Source: Chytridium lagenaria (taxonomy: Eukaryota > Chytridiomycota > Chytridiomycetes > Chytridiales > Chytridiaceae). Taken from it: a DNA stretch of 64,000 bases. The notes below the pieces were generated by a model. That model was not told the origin of the DNA. It did not search any database and saw only the letters and a program-made list of their open reading frames with translations. Of the stretch, positions 1-10,900 are shown piece after piece; position 1 is the first letter of the stretch; every line of letters begins with the position of its first letter. Both the position numbers and the translations under genes were made by a program. The stretch spans positions 57,300-121,299 of the forward strand of contig JAHLKC010000126.1 of the NCBI GenBank assembly GCA_025449115.1, read 5' to 3'.

Positions 1-1
1 T

Positions 2-1933
2 CCCGTTGTCCCCACCGTTGTCCCCCCGCCACCTACAAATCTTTGCGCTGGAAAAACGGATGGTGCTGTCGTATGTGTCAGCGAGACTTCGCTCAACTTC
101 TGTATCGCTGGAAATGTTCTCACCACGTCGGCCCAGCCTTGCCCTGGTTCTACTGTTTGCTGCCCATCGCTTGGTGTCTGTGTGAACCGCGGAGAGTGCC
201 CTGACCCTGTGAACCCGCCCGCCACTACTGTGGCTCCTCCCGTTCAAACGTCAGGACCAGTTTCAGCAGAGTCTGTGCCATTCGTTCCTAGGTCTTGTGT
301 CAACATTCCGGACAACGAGATTGTTTGTACTGGCGACTTGACCTTCAACTACTGTTCAGCTGGATGTAAGTAAATCTTATTAGCAAAGTTTTCTTGTGAA
401 TCGGAAAGCTTATTATTACTCGTAGTGGTTATTGTTGACACCCCCGACCAATACTGTGCTGGTGGCACCGTTTGCTGTGGCGTTCTTCGCAAGTGTGTCC
501 GTCCTTCAGAATGCCCCATACCCAACCCGTGCACCTCTAAGGTTGATGGCTCCCTGATCTGCACAAGTGAGAACACTTTCAACCTTTGCAGCTTTGGTTC
601 GCTTTCAAGAGCACCTGACCAACAGTGCGCTCCTGGAACCGTTTGCTGCCCGTCCACTGGAACCTGTGACCGCATTGCCAGCTGCACACCTCTCCCACCT
701 TCTCCTCCTCCTACAACTACAACTCGTCCTCCTCCGCCTGCGCCTTCAACCAACGCCCCGTCTCCCACACCGATCAAGCTGGGTGACTGCACTGGAAAGA
801 TTGAAGGCGAAACCGTTTGCGTTGGCCCACTTTCGCTTGGAAGGTGTTCCGGTGGAAGACTCGTTGACGGTCCGTCGCAACCTTGCGCTCTTGGCACTAT
901 CTGCTGCCCTGAACGGGGCATTTGTGAGCTTTCCGCCAACTGTCCGTCAAGCAGGCCCCGCCCACTACCGCGCCTGCCCCGATCGCCACCACTACTCGTC
1001 CTCCACCAACCACTACCGCCGTTGCTGTTCCTGTTCCCACTGAAGTTCCTCCCATTGTGACTGGGAACTGTACAGGGAAGGCAGACCTCGACCGTGTTTG
1101 TAACAGCGAAACAACCTTTGTCTTCTGCCGTGGAGGTGTCCCGATTCCCAACCAGGCTGTCAACCCTTGCCCCTTCGGTACTGTCTGCTGTGGCGCTTCC
1201 AACACTTGTATCACGCGTGACGCTTGCTCTGGATTCGTTCCGCCCCCAGCTCCTACAACTGGACCTGCACCCCCTGTTCCTGCACCCGGAACCAATGTGT
1301 GCTCTGGACGGCCTAACGGTGCAACCATGTGTAATGGCGACAACACATTTGCTGTTTGTATGAAAGGAGAGGTGTCTGTGACGCAGGTGTGCGCTGGGAA
1401 CGCGATTTGCTGCACCAAGACAAACAGTTGTGATTTCAGGGCAAGGTGTGATGGCCTTGACGTTCCCTACACGCCACCGGACAAGTGTTATGGTGTGCTT
1501 GATGGGTTCAGCATTTGTTCGGATAACCTTACGCAAGTGTTGACGTGTCAAGCTAATGGTGAGTCCTTATCTTTTTCATAATATTCTTTTTAGCTCACCG
1601 TCTTATTTTTTTTATATTTAGCCATCGCCAATGCCGCTTCCTGCCCCGAGGTCAGGCTTGTTGCCGCAAGACTTCACGTTGCGAGGCTGTTGGAGCATGC
1701 CCCGATGTATGTGTTGGTAAACCTGAAGGACAACTGGCTTGTCTCAGCTCCAACCAATTTACTCAGTGCGCTAACGGATGTGAGTTATCATTTTTCTCGC
1801 TTTCTGTATAACACTTGCTAACTCTCTTTTCATTTGTCTAGTGGCTGGACCCGCCATCATTACCTGCGCTGGAGGAACCGTTTGCTGCGAAGCCAAGAAT
1901 GGATGCACTTGGCCCAGAGAGTGTTATCCTTAA
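2..1933 (+). CDS. Secreted-type cysteine-rich tandem repeat protein, CBM19-like (5' partial)
   Basis: The 3' part of a gene that enters from the left edge already in frame. It encodes eight tandem repeats of about 55-75 residues separated by Pro/Thr-rich linkers. Each repeat follows C..k.dG..vC.....f..C..G......pC..GTVCC......C.....C, that is eight cysteines with a conserved GTVCC core. The layout resembles fungal CBM19-type chitin-binding modules, but the extra cysteines make the assignment tentative; binding to chitin or another wall polysaccharide is inference. Introns at about 366-425, 1560-1621 and 1774-1842 are all phase 1 and fall at the same place in a repeat, just after the glycine following the third cysteine. 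Two single-base frame breaks (near 953 and 1648) interrupt otherwise perfect repeats and look like base-call losses. The stop is TAA at 1931. The start and any signal peptide lie outside the window. Confidence 0.8.
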
Positions 1934-2779
1934 CGACTCTTTGTTGGTTTTTAATTTTTTTTTCCTTTAACTATTTAAAGTTTTTTCGTGTTGTTTTTTC
2001 CCCTTTGTCTTGACTCTTTACTTTCTGTCCAAAAAAAAATGTAGTGCGCGCGTTATGGATGATCCATTCCCCTTTTCCTTCTTCTTTGTTTATCTGCGGG
2101 AAATAAAAAGATCTTTGTTAAAAACTAATGCATCGCCTTTTCGTGTTGTATGTCGCCGCGTTAAAGTGCGGTCTTATATATTAATTTAGAAATTATATTG
2201 TTGGGGACGTTTGCTAAAGGGACCAAGACATTGAGAACGCGATATAATAAAATGTTTGAGCTTTCCCACCAGCTATCGACAAACAACGTTCAGATCCGAA
2301 CCATTTGGCTTTAATGTTAAATCAGCGGCGACAATGAGCTACTACATGCAGTCATCCACGCGATCGTACCTTCAACGTCCCATGCCCTCTGCCACCACCA
2401 GGAAACAGCCTCGGCCGACCGCCAATCAACTGAGGAATGTCATCTGTAACCAAGTCTTTTATTACCTCTCAACTTCATAGGTTTCCTTTTATCTTTGATA
2501 CAAGCTGAATTGTATATCGCTATATTTCCCCTGTATACACCCTCTCCAATAACATGATATCATACTGAATTTTCCTTGTTGCTTCTGGAACCTCAACTCC
2601 TCACAATTGCCGCCGTAGTTCACAAAGTTATCTCATTTACTCTTTGCAAAAAAACACTTCTGGTCAAAGCACATGAAGCAAGGAAAGAAAAGCTTTCTTT
2701 TCAGAGTTTTCTCTATTTTTACACGCCGGTAATACTACTTCTTAGGGGTGATCATCAGACAGTCATCAGACAGCAAGGT
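1934..2779. other. Intergenic, 3' flank of the cysteine-rich gene
   Basis: T-rich 3' flank followed by AT-rich DNA. A short open stretch from ATG 2333 (starting MSYYMQSSTRSY) is rich in Ser, Arg and Pro and could be a first exon, but nothing downstream continues it. I see no supported gene. Confidence 0.4.
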
Positions 2780-3059
2780 GTTAAAATACTAGCGAAACCC
2801 ACACTCTCCACCGCCAAAGTCAACTTCTCCACTGATTTCTCATTTCTCTTATACGGCGGTAAATCCAACCGATGAAGCAAGTATCATTCTACGGCTCCAA
2901 TTCACTGGTGATCTCAATAGTAAACTGCCTAGACCCATCACTGCCATGCAAGTCCTTTAATCCATGAGTGACAGGAATCTTACTCGTACCCGTCATAAAC
3001 TGCGCCAACAATTTCACCGTCTTCTCGACCTCAAGACCCCTCACATATTTCCATAACCA
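2780..3059 (-). pseudogene. HECT E3 ubiquitin ligase C-lobe fragment
   Basis: Read on the minus strand from 3059, the translation begins WLWKYVRGLEVEKTV and continues with LLAQFMTGTSKIPV, the signature of the HECT C-lobe. It then runs to NDTCF, where the Cys codon (2877-2879) sits at the place of the catalytic thioester cysteine, and after one lost base to HRLDLPPYKRNEKS and KLTLAVESVGFASI, the usual HECT tail. An in-frame TAG (2889-2891) lies just before the NDTCF block, and one base is missing inside the TTT after the catalytic Cys. No N-lobe is found upstream (3060-3480), although an AG acceptor stands directly before the fragment. It is either a truncated relic or the last exon of a gene whose other exons are missing here; I favour a relic. 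Confidence 0.65.
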
Positions 3060-3486
3060 CTAGGCAAACAAAAGGTGTATTTAGTATGCAGAGCGATCAG
3101 CTTATTACTCTTTTATGCTCATTTCTTTTATTCCGTTGTAATTTTAATTGGTTTTGTTTACTCGGTTTTACTGTTTTTATTAATACTGTATGCACTCAAA
3201 ATACCCCGTCCTTCCTTCCCCACTTCCTTGAAGGTTACTTATTCTGGGGAATATCACATGGATTCGGCAGCGGCTGGTTCTAATTCTTACTTGAATTGTA
3301 CGCGTCTGAGGAGTCTCGTCAAACTCTGAATACGCTGTCAATGAAAAATATTCATAAATGCCTCATTGAATAGTGCGAACACCGTGCCCATGCACATTAA
3401 TCCGTTCCCAATAAAGCATTTCCATCAGCGACCAGCAAATAAGCATGCGTCAAACTCAAAAGATCATCACCTGACAATTTGACTGG
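3060..3486. other. Intergenic, upstream of the histidine phosphatase
   Basis: AT-rich stretch between the minus-strand HECT fragment and the plus-strand phosphatase start. Short open frames here show no family features. Confidence 0.4.
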
Positions 3487-4827
3487 ATGCGACCTCGACG
3501 CATCATTCTAGTGAGGCACGGCGAGAGCGAGTTAGCCGTCAACAGGGACATGTAAGTTCCAGCTTAGCTTTGAACAGCATCCGTTATATTTTTTTGCCTC
3601 TGATCATGTCATTGACTTTTATCCACCGGAAACCCAGCTTGACCCACACTGCCGACCACGCTATCCATTTAACCGAGAGAGGCCAGGAACAAGCTCTTGC
3701 TGCTGGTGAGAAATTGAAGGCGATGCTGAAGGAGGAGATGGTTCTGGATGCGGATGGGACAGAAAGAAAGGCGCAAGAGAGAGTTAGATTTTACGTATCC
3801 CCTTATCAGAGGACAAGGGAAACGTTTTGGTTAATGTCAAAAGGATTGCAGAGGGATGTGAGTACACTTCCTTTTCTTGCCTCGTAGATAATAGAGAACA
3901 TGTACCTTTATCTATTTAACAAAACGCCCGCTTTCCTTATCTTAAGACTGAAAACGTTTTATTATCAGCGATACGATTACTTTGAGGAACCAAGGTGAAT
4001 CAATCTTTATATAGAATGATAGCATCGCTCATTGATTTCTTTTTCAGTCTTATATTTCGGTACCTTTGCTAACTTCCTGCACCGCCTTCTTCCACATACT
4101 TGAAAATAAAACGTAAAGGTTGCGAGAACAGGATTTCGGAAACTTTCAAACAAAAGCACAGATGGAAGAACGTAAAGCAGAAAGATCAAGATTCGGGCAC
4201 TTGTAAGTTATGAGATATGATTCGATCAGTACTCCCTACATTATTGTTCAATTTCCTCCTTTGGGTTTCAATTAAAGAATTGTTCTTCCTCCTGAAGTCT
4301 CTCAACTTCAGTAGATATACTTTTTATTCGCCCTTACACGTTAAATCTTTTTTGTAAGCTTTTACCGGTTCCACGGCGGCGAAAGCGGAGCAGACGTTTA
4401 TGACAGAATGTCCACGTTCCTCGAGACACTCCATCGTCAATTCTTACGAACCGATTTCCCTCCCGTCCTCGTCATCGTAACCCATGGTCTCTCATCAAGG
4501 TAATATTTAAACCTCAACATCACATAAAGCTTTTACATATTCCTTAGATTATTTCTCATGCGTTGGTTCCACTGGAGCGTGGAAGAATTTGAATGCCTCG
4601 ATAATCTTGACCACTGCGAGATGGCAATCATGGAACGGGAAACGTGTCCCGAAGGTTTTCACAAGTTCTGCATCACGACACCCTTAAGACGATGGAGGGA
4701 CTGCCCAATTCCTCCGATGATGAAGGAACTTGCACCGCATCTCCTTCCATGTCCTGTATCTTCTGTAGTAAAGAGATCTGTGAGGGACAAGGAGACAGGA
4801 TGCCTTCCAATCCAATTTTTACCTTGA
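3487..4827 (+). CDS. Histidine phosphatase (phosphoglycerate mutase-like) family protein
   Basis: Six-exon gene. It begins MRPRRIILVRHGESE, carrying the RHG motif whose His is the phospho-acceptor of the family. Exon 2 has LTERGQEQA and SPYQRTRET (second catalytic Arg), exon 4 has REQDFGNFQ, and exon 5 has FHGGESGADVYDR and VTHGLSSR, the second catalytic His. Exons run about 3487-3551, 3638-3857, 3969-3994, 4119-4202, 4359-4499 and 4548-4827, with phases that join correctly. The motif set is that of the AT74/fungal phosphoglycerate mutase-like branch, where the substrate is usually unknown; true glycolytic mutase activity is unlikely. The last 50 or so residues are uncertain because a second frame (from about 4660) looks equally coding, so a frame error is possible there. 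Confidence 0.85.
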
Positions 4828-5038
4828 ATATAAAAATTTGAGACCAGGTTGGGCCATCCATCACCTGTCGCTGAACCGCTTCAAATTAAAGTAAAGGCGA
4901 ACATTCAATAGTACCATCCCTCTTATCCGAAGCGGATTTAGAGTTCAGACAGAGAAGGAAGCCCAAGTACCTATCGGCTGACTGAAAACATTTGCGACAA
5001 ACGGAGGATATCTTTGCACAAGATCGAAGGCCGCAGGC

Positions 5039-7157
5039 ATGCATTTAAATCGGATCTTGTTAGCCGCCACGGCGCTGTATGCTACATCATTATCTCTTGT
5101 ATCATCTCAAGTCACTGATGAAGTATACTATGACATCTTTTCGAATCCAAAGGTATTGAAAACGAAGGCTTGAAAGCAACAGGAACCTTGCTTACCCTCC
5201 CATCTTTCATTAGCACCAAGTTGTTTTCGGAACATTACCGGGACACCTCCCCATTACCCCTGCCACACTTTCAACAATAGATCTCGTAAGTGTTCATTGA
5301 ATGCGAAGCTTCTCCTTTTCTTTACTTGAAGATGCAATGCCTTCGCGCTAAGTTTTTACCAAAAGTCAACCTTTCCCACACTTGAATATCTTTCTAAATA
5401 TTTTATGTTATCGATTGTTTCCCAAAAGGAATCCAACCCTTCCCTCCTACTTCTTCCTGATGCGTCAACAGGAAAGAGATACCTATGCCACGTCCCGCAA
5501 CCTCCAGAACTTGATCAGGAAACATCAAAAGCAAACTCTGACGATGAAAAGAAAAAGACGTTGAGATCAGGGCTGAGGTTGCTGGAACCCATGGCGGGGA
5601 AGGATTGCTTGTACTATGTAAGACAATTATACTTTTACTATTTTTATTGTGATCCTTTGTTCTTTCATTCGTCAGAGTAGCTCACATCACGTTGATTTTT
5701 ACATCTAGGTTCACAGTTGGTGGACGTATGAGTTTTGCCACAACCGCCACGTTCGCCAATACCACCCCGTACAAAAGAAGAAGAGGTCGCAAATCCCGAA
5801 CAGAAACAAGACTATTTCCTTGGGAAGTTTCCCGGCTCTGCTTTCCCTCCGTCACCTGCGAAAAATTCAAAAGGAAATGAAGTGGGAGAGACCGTGACGG
5901 ATCTTGAAGAGAAGTTTATTGAGACTGTCAAGGCAGAGGTGCATGAACATGAGGTTGATGGGAAGGTGTCACTTATTTGAAGGAGACTTGGGGGGATGGG
6001 ACATTTTGTGCCATTGGAAAAGCTGGGCCTAGGATGGTTGAAATTCAGGTTCGTGGATGCATTTCTCTCTTATTCTAGATAACGGATTCGAAAACATGTA
6101 CTGACAACTTTGCCGGAACAAAATAGTACCATTGCAGCCCATATTACGAGCAAATCTCCTCTGTTCGCGAAACGGGTTCCTGCCGTTACCTCATTCACGT
6201 TCAAACTCCTCGTCTCTGCACAGACGCCGCCTTCCTCCCCAAACAACTCGACCAAGGCACCAGTATTGTCTGCGAACCCGTCCTCAATACTGAACTCCTT
6301 GAGACCTCCACCTCCTCCAAAAGAGGCCGCGAAACCTACACTCCCCCCCATGCCTCCCATATCCATTTTGTGTCTTCTTCAGTACCAAACCAACCTAAAG
6401 GTCTTGTGGGTATTCGGGACCTTTTAGCTGCAGAGTATATTTCCAAAGCTACGACTGCGGGCAAAGCAGCGCCCCTGCCTAGAGGCCATCACTCGATCCA
6501 AGCTATCCTTGAGGAGAATCAAATGAAAAAGGCTGCGGCAGGCGCCGCCGGAGTGGGTGCTGGAGCGGCCAGTGTAGCAGAAGCGGTGAAAGGGGCCGCA
6601 ACAGCCGCAGCGGGTCCTTTTACCGTGAAGTTTAAAAATGGTGCTGCGGTTGTGGCTGCACCTGGTGGTGTTATGGGTGCTGCAGCAGGTGGGGATGGTC
6701 GGGATCCGCTTCTTGCAAATCTATTGTCGTCACCAGAGTTTTCGCAGATTTGGAAAAAGGTGACGTCGGCGGTTGCCGATGCTTTAGCGGATGAGGTTGA
6801 GGAAGAGGAGAAGAAACCTAGTGCCGCTAAGAAGGAGGGTGAGAAGGTTGATGATGCCGAGGCGGATGCTAGGATGAAGGCTTTTCATCAGGCTATTAGA
6901 GCTGTGGCTGGGGAGATGGGGGGGAAGGGATGCCACAGTTTGTGGTGACTGAGGATGGAAAATTGATTTTTAAGGAAAGTGAGGCGAGTGGGAAGAAGAA
7001 GAAGGTGACATCGCCGTTGAAGAAGAAGACGGGTGGACCTGTGAAGGGGTCTGGACCCGGGAGCGCGAAAGCAAAATTATTCGCAAAAGACGTTCCCCCG
7101 AAGGATAAGATGGTTGCGGAGATGAGATCACCGGATGATGACGATGATGATGAGTAG
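5039..7157 (+). CDS. YOS9: ER quality-control lectin Yos9/OS-9
   Basis: Starts with an apparent signal peptide (MHLNRILLAATALYATS). Exons at 5039-5152, 5214-5285, 5429-5617 and from 5709 join in phase. The core is an MRH (mannose-6-phosphate receptor homology) domain: LRLLEPMAGKDCLYY then VHSWWTYEFCHNRHVRQYHP, with the WW pair that contacts mannose, then YLKETWGDGTFCAIGKAG, TCTDNFAG and SSVRETGSCRYLIHVQTPRLC. In ERAD this lectin reads trimmed N-glycans on misfolded proteins and hands them to the Hrd1 ligase. The C-terminal half is Ala-rich then Lys/Glu-rich and ends in an acidic run (DDDDDDE), without an obvious HDEL signal. Frame breaks near 5765, 5965 and 6928, plus an in-frame TAG at about 6125, interrupt conserved blocks and look like sequence errors. 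Confidence 0.9.
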
Positions 7158-7912
7158 ATGAACGTAAAAGTTTTTTTCACTTGATCTTCGCTTTCCATTA
7201 TGACTTTGATGCCCTTCACCCCCTCTTTTTGTGATTTCTTGATTGAGTTTGTTATCGCATGATATCGCATAAACCTCCCTCCCTGCATTCGTTTTTGCCT
7301 TTTCGCCTTTTTTTTCAATTTTCCTCGTTGGGCTTTTGCGTAGAGATAATAAAATGAGTTTATCATGAGAGATAGCGCGTGTTGACGGCATTAACGTATG
7401 CGGTTTGCTGTCGTCAAGAACCGCCAATATACTTAGACTCAAACCATCCCACTTTTATCGAATGAACTTAAACAAGGTTAGTTACCATCCGGATACCTCC
7501 ATTTTTCCAGCAGTCAATAGCCAATGGTCCCAATCATTCCAATAAGCCCGATTGTTGCAGTATTTTTTGCGGGTAACGTCACTGACCGGAAACTGTGCTT
7601 ATACAGTGGTAAGTCTTGACGGCGTAACTGAATTCGAGATAAGTGACGGTGACGGTGACGGATGCTCTTGGATGTTTCACGACATCCGATTAAATATTTT
7701 GCGAGTGCTGAGAAGAGTACTGCGCTTTAATTGCTGGTGACTTCGTGTCTCGGTTTGAGTGCTGCAGGGACATAACGATAACCGCTCACTTCTTCTCGCT
7801 CAGAACTTTCCTTAAACCTCCTAAACAGCGAAAACGAAAGGAGAGGGGTTCCAGTTTAGGAGCAGCCAGCAAAAATACAAAACAGCACACTCCAAACTAT
7901 CATCACTGCCGA
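7158..7912. other. Intergenic between YOS9 and the CEP57-like gene
   Basis: Contains the YOS9 3' flank (a T-rich stretch and an AATAAAA-like signal near 7347) and the upstream region of the next gene. A short GACGGT triplication lies near 7644. No supported gene. Confidence 0.5.
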
Positions 7913-7920
7913 TATAAAAA
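7913..7920 (+). promoter_or_regulatory. TATA-box-like element upstream of the CEP57-like gene
   Basis: TATAAAAA, 33 bp before the chosen ATG (7954). The spacing fits a TATA box only if the 5' UTR is very short, so this is a weak call. Confidence 0.35.
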
Positions 7921-7953
7921 CTACCAGCATCAACGCCCCATCACTTATCAGCC

Positions 7954-10900
7954 ATGGACGTCAATAATCCAGATACTGGCTCCTTCATTGACCAAACCAT
8001 AGATGATAGCATTTTCCAGGAGAACGGATTTGACGACCCCTCCTTCCATCATTTCCCTAGTTTCGACGGCGAATCTCCTCCTCACTTCACCTCTACAACC
8101 CTCGCAAGATCCCTTCAAGCAAGTTTTCGCACCCCGTCCTTGGCTGGTCGCGAAAAGGCATCGAGTCGGAGTATGCAGGATGTGTCTAGGGGATTACTCC
8201 CGCCAGTGAGTGAGGTGCCGATGGATTCGACGGATGGGGCAGGTACCCCATGGATTTGGAGACGGCGTTAAAGGGCTTGAATTTGGACTTGACGTTGGAG
8301 GATGTTGAGTTGTCGGCGATAGCGATGTCGCCGAGAGGGGAGTTTAGGGGAGATAAAGGAGGATTCATGGGAGGGGAAAGTGATGAAGGGCTAAGAAAGG
8401 ATGGGAATGGATTATTGGGAGATGAGAGGGATAAAGAGTTTGGAGGGAATAGCAGTGCATTTTTTGACGGGGAGAGCGGAGAGCTTAATAGTGATAGACA
8501 TGCAGCTATAGAAGAAAATGGACAAGCAAAGGCAAAATCTGTAAACGAGGGGAATAACGGAGTTGGAGAGCATTCGAGACAATCATCAGCCCAGAGTGGG
8601 GGAAGGACGAAAATACCTGTTATGTATGGAAGGAGAATGTCAGAGTCGGGAGGTAGGAGAGGTTTAATGGAGCCGACGACTGGAGATGGAAGGAGTAGAG
8701 GTGAGATAGGGGAGGAAGAGATGAGGCAGTCGATGGCAAGGAGGTTTGATGCATTGATATCTGATCAGCTAGAGAATGCGGATAGGGCTTTGGTAAGCTT
8801 GAGTTATTTTTTTGCAGAAGTAAAAGCTCGTGTGCTGATCAAAATGTAAAGTCACAGGTGACCTATACCCCTGAACCGTCACGACCTGGGACAATTAGCC
8901 CCAATGCTCAATTCGAATCTTTCGACCTTGTTCATTCGGTACCTTCTCTCTCCCCGTCTCAAACGTCACCTCCAACCGCAAGAGCCACTCCAAACATGAG
9001 AACCCGCACCATCCCCACTATGCGGTCTACACCTTCTCTTAGCACCACTAGAGATATATTTGGGTTAGGCCGCCTTCCCTCCCCACGGCCCCATGACCTT
9101 GCTGCAAGTCAAGGATCCCAACGCAGTAACCAACCTTACTACTCCAACGCCAAAGATATCAACGAAACCATCGCTGAGATGGACCCTCCTTCTAGTTTCT
9201 TTGCCATGTCGGTTGGTTCTGAACTAAGGTCCCCGCCTGTTCCCTATTCCAATTCTTTTATAATTCCTCCACCGCGAAGTGCTCCTACGAATTTAGGAGC
9301 TTCAAAAGGGTCTGCAGGTGGGGCGACGAGGAGATTTATGGCAGCATCGTCACCTAACTTGGCAACCACTATGCGCTTTGCGAATGGGGCGATGGGAGGG
9401 AAGAGAGTGCGAGGAAAATACCAGAAGTTTCGTTCTTATCGGATGTATCAGCAAATCCACGGTCAAGAGGTTTTGAGTCCCCTGATTTAGGGTACGCTCA
9501 CGATGATCATTTTGAAAGTGAACGCCCGCCTTTATTCAATGAAACATTTGAGGAGTCTGAGGTTGATCGTCAAGAAATGTATTTTCGTAAAAGTCGAGGC
9601 AACGCGTCGGCGCGAGCTCCATCCCTTTCTCCTCAACGCCAGGCTGCTCCTTCGCTGAATGTTGACACGTTGCGTCGTACGTCACTGTCGCCAACGAGGC
9701 ATGATGGACCGCTTTCAGCGGCGTCGTCGAGATCGGTAGCTGGGAGCATGTATTATCAGGCACCAGATTTAGCCGGATTGGCAGATCCTGGGAGAAAGGG
9801 GTCTATGATGAGTTTGCATGATCAGGGGCGTCAATAATACCCAGCATTGTGGATTTGGTGGGACCTGTGAGGCATATGGGATTAGGGCATTTGCCGGAAG
9901 AGACGAGCAGTAAAGGTAAGAAGAGATCAATTTTCCTCATTCAATGTTATGCTATTCGCAAGTTTGGTCTCTTTTTCTTTTTGTGATGTAGATGTCTTTA
10001 TTGATTATCACTTATATGTTTTCGCCAGCCGTTCAAAATGCTTTGCGTACACTGCAGGAGAAGGTCGCTCAGCTCGAAAATGAGCGCGTCTCCTCACGTG
10101 AACGTATACAATCTCTCGAAAACAACCTCGCCGAGGCACGGAAACTTCTTCAAGTCGAGAAACCAACTCCACCCACCAACCCTTCTGCAACTCCTTCAGC
10201 TAGCCCGGCTCCACAACCCTCCACCTTTGTTCAAAACCCCAACGCCATGGACTCCCTCAGTTCTAGCGTCCTCCGCCGTTCCATCTCCACAAACTCTACC
10301 GTTCGCCGTGAAAATGTTGAGCGACGCGTTCGATGCCTTGAGGACGAGCTTGATGCCACAAGACGCGCGTTGGAGATTGAGCAGCACCGCGTGAGAATGT
10401 CGAGAGAGGCTGAGACAAATGCGCATAGGATGGTGCAAGAAGCTGAGCAGCGGGCACGTGCTTTGCAAGGCGCGATGATGTCGGATCGGTGGGGGGCTGA
10501 AAGGCTTAAGGAAGAGGTTTTGGGACGAGCTGCGAAGGGGAGAGGGCTTTCGCCCAGTCGAGGCGTTGCGGTGGATGAGAAGGCAACGGCGAGTTCTTAC
10601 TTAGAGGGAGGGAAAAAAGATGTGGATGCAGGTTGGGAACCGGAGAATTTGATTGAGGAATGGGAGGGTCGTGCTGCCCCTGTCGCAGCGTGGGAAGCTC
10701 CAAGAAGTGTGGTGTCACCCTCGGCGGCATACGGAGGCTCATCGGGGAGGGGTGAAGGAGTTGGATCATCGACGTCTTTCTCTTTATCATCGTGGGATCC
10801 ACAAGTCGCAGATCAACGTCAAGCTGCCTCGTCATCGCCTTGTGGTACTCATCTCTCGCCAAACGGTACGTCACCTCGACATGGAGATGCGAGGGAGACC

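Noticed and set aside
349..1551. A 400-codon open frame on the minus strand
   Set aside because: It is antisense to the cysteine-rich repeat exons. The regular C/GTVCC pattern is on the plus strand; the antisense openness follows from codon bias in the repeats.
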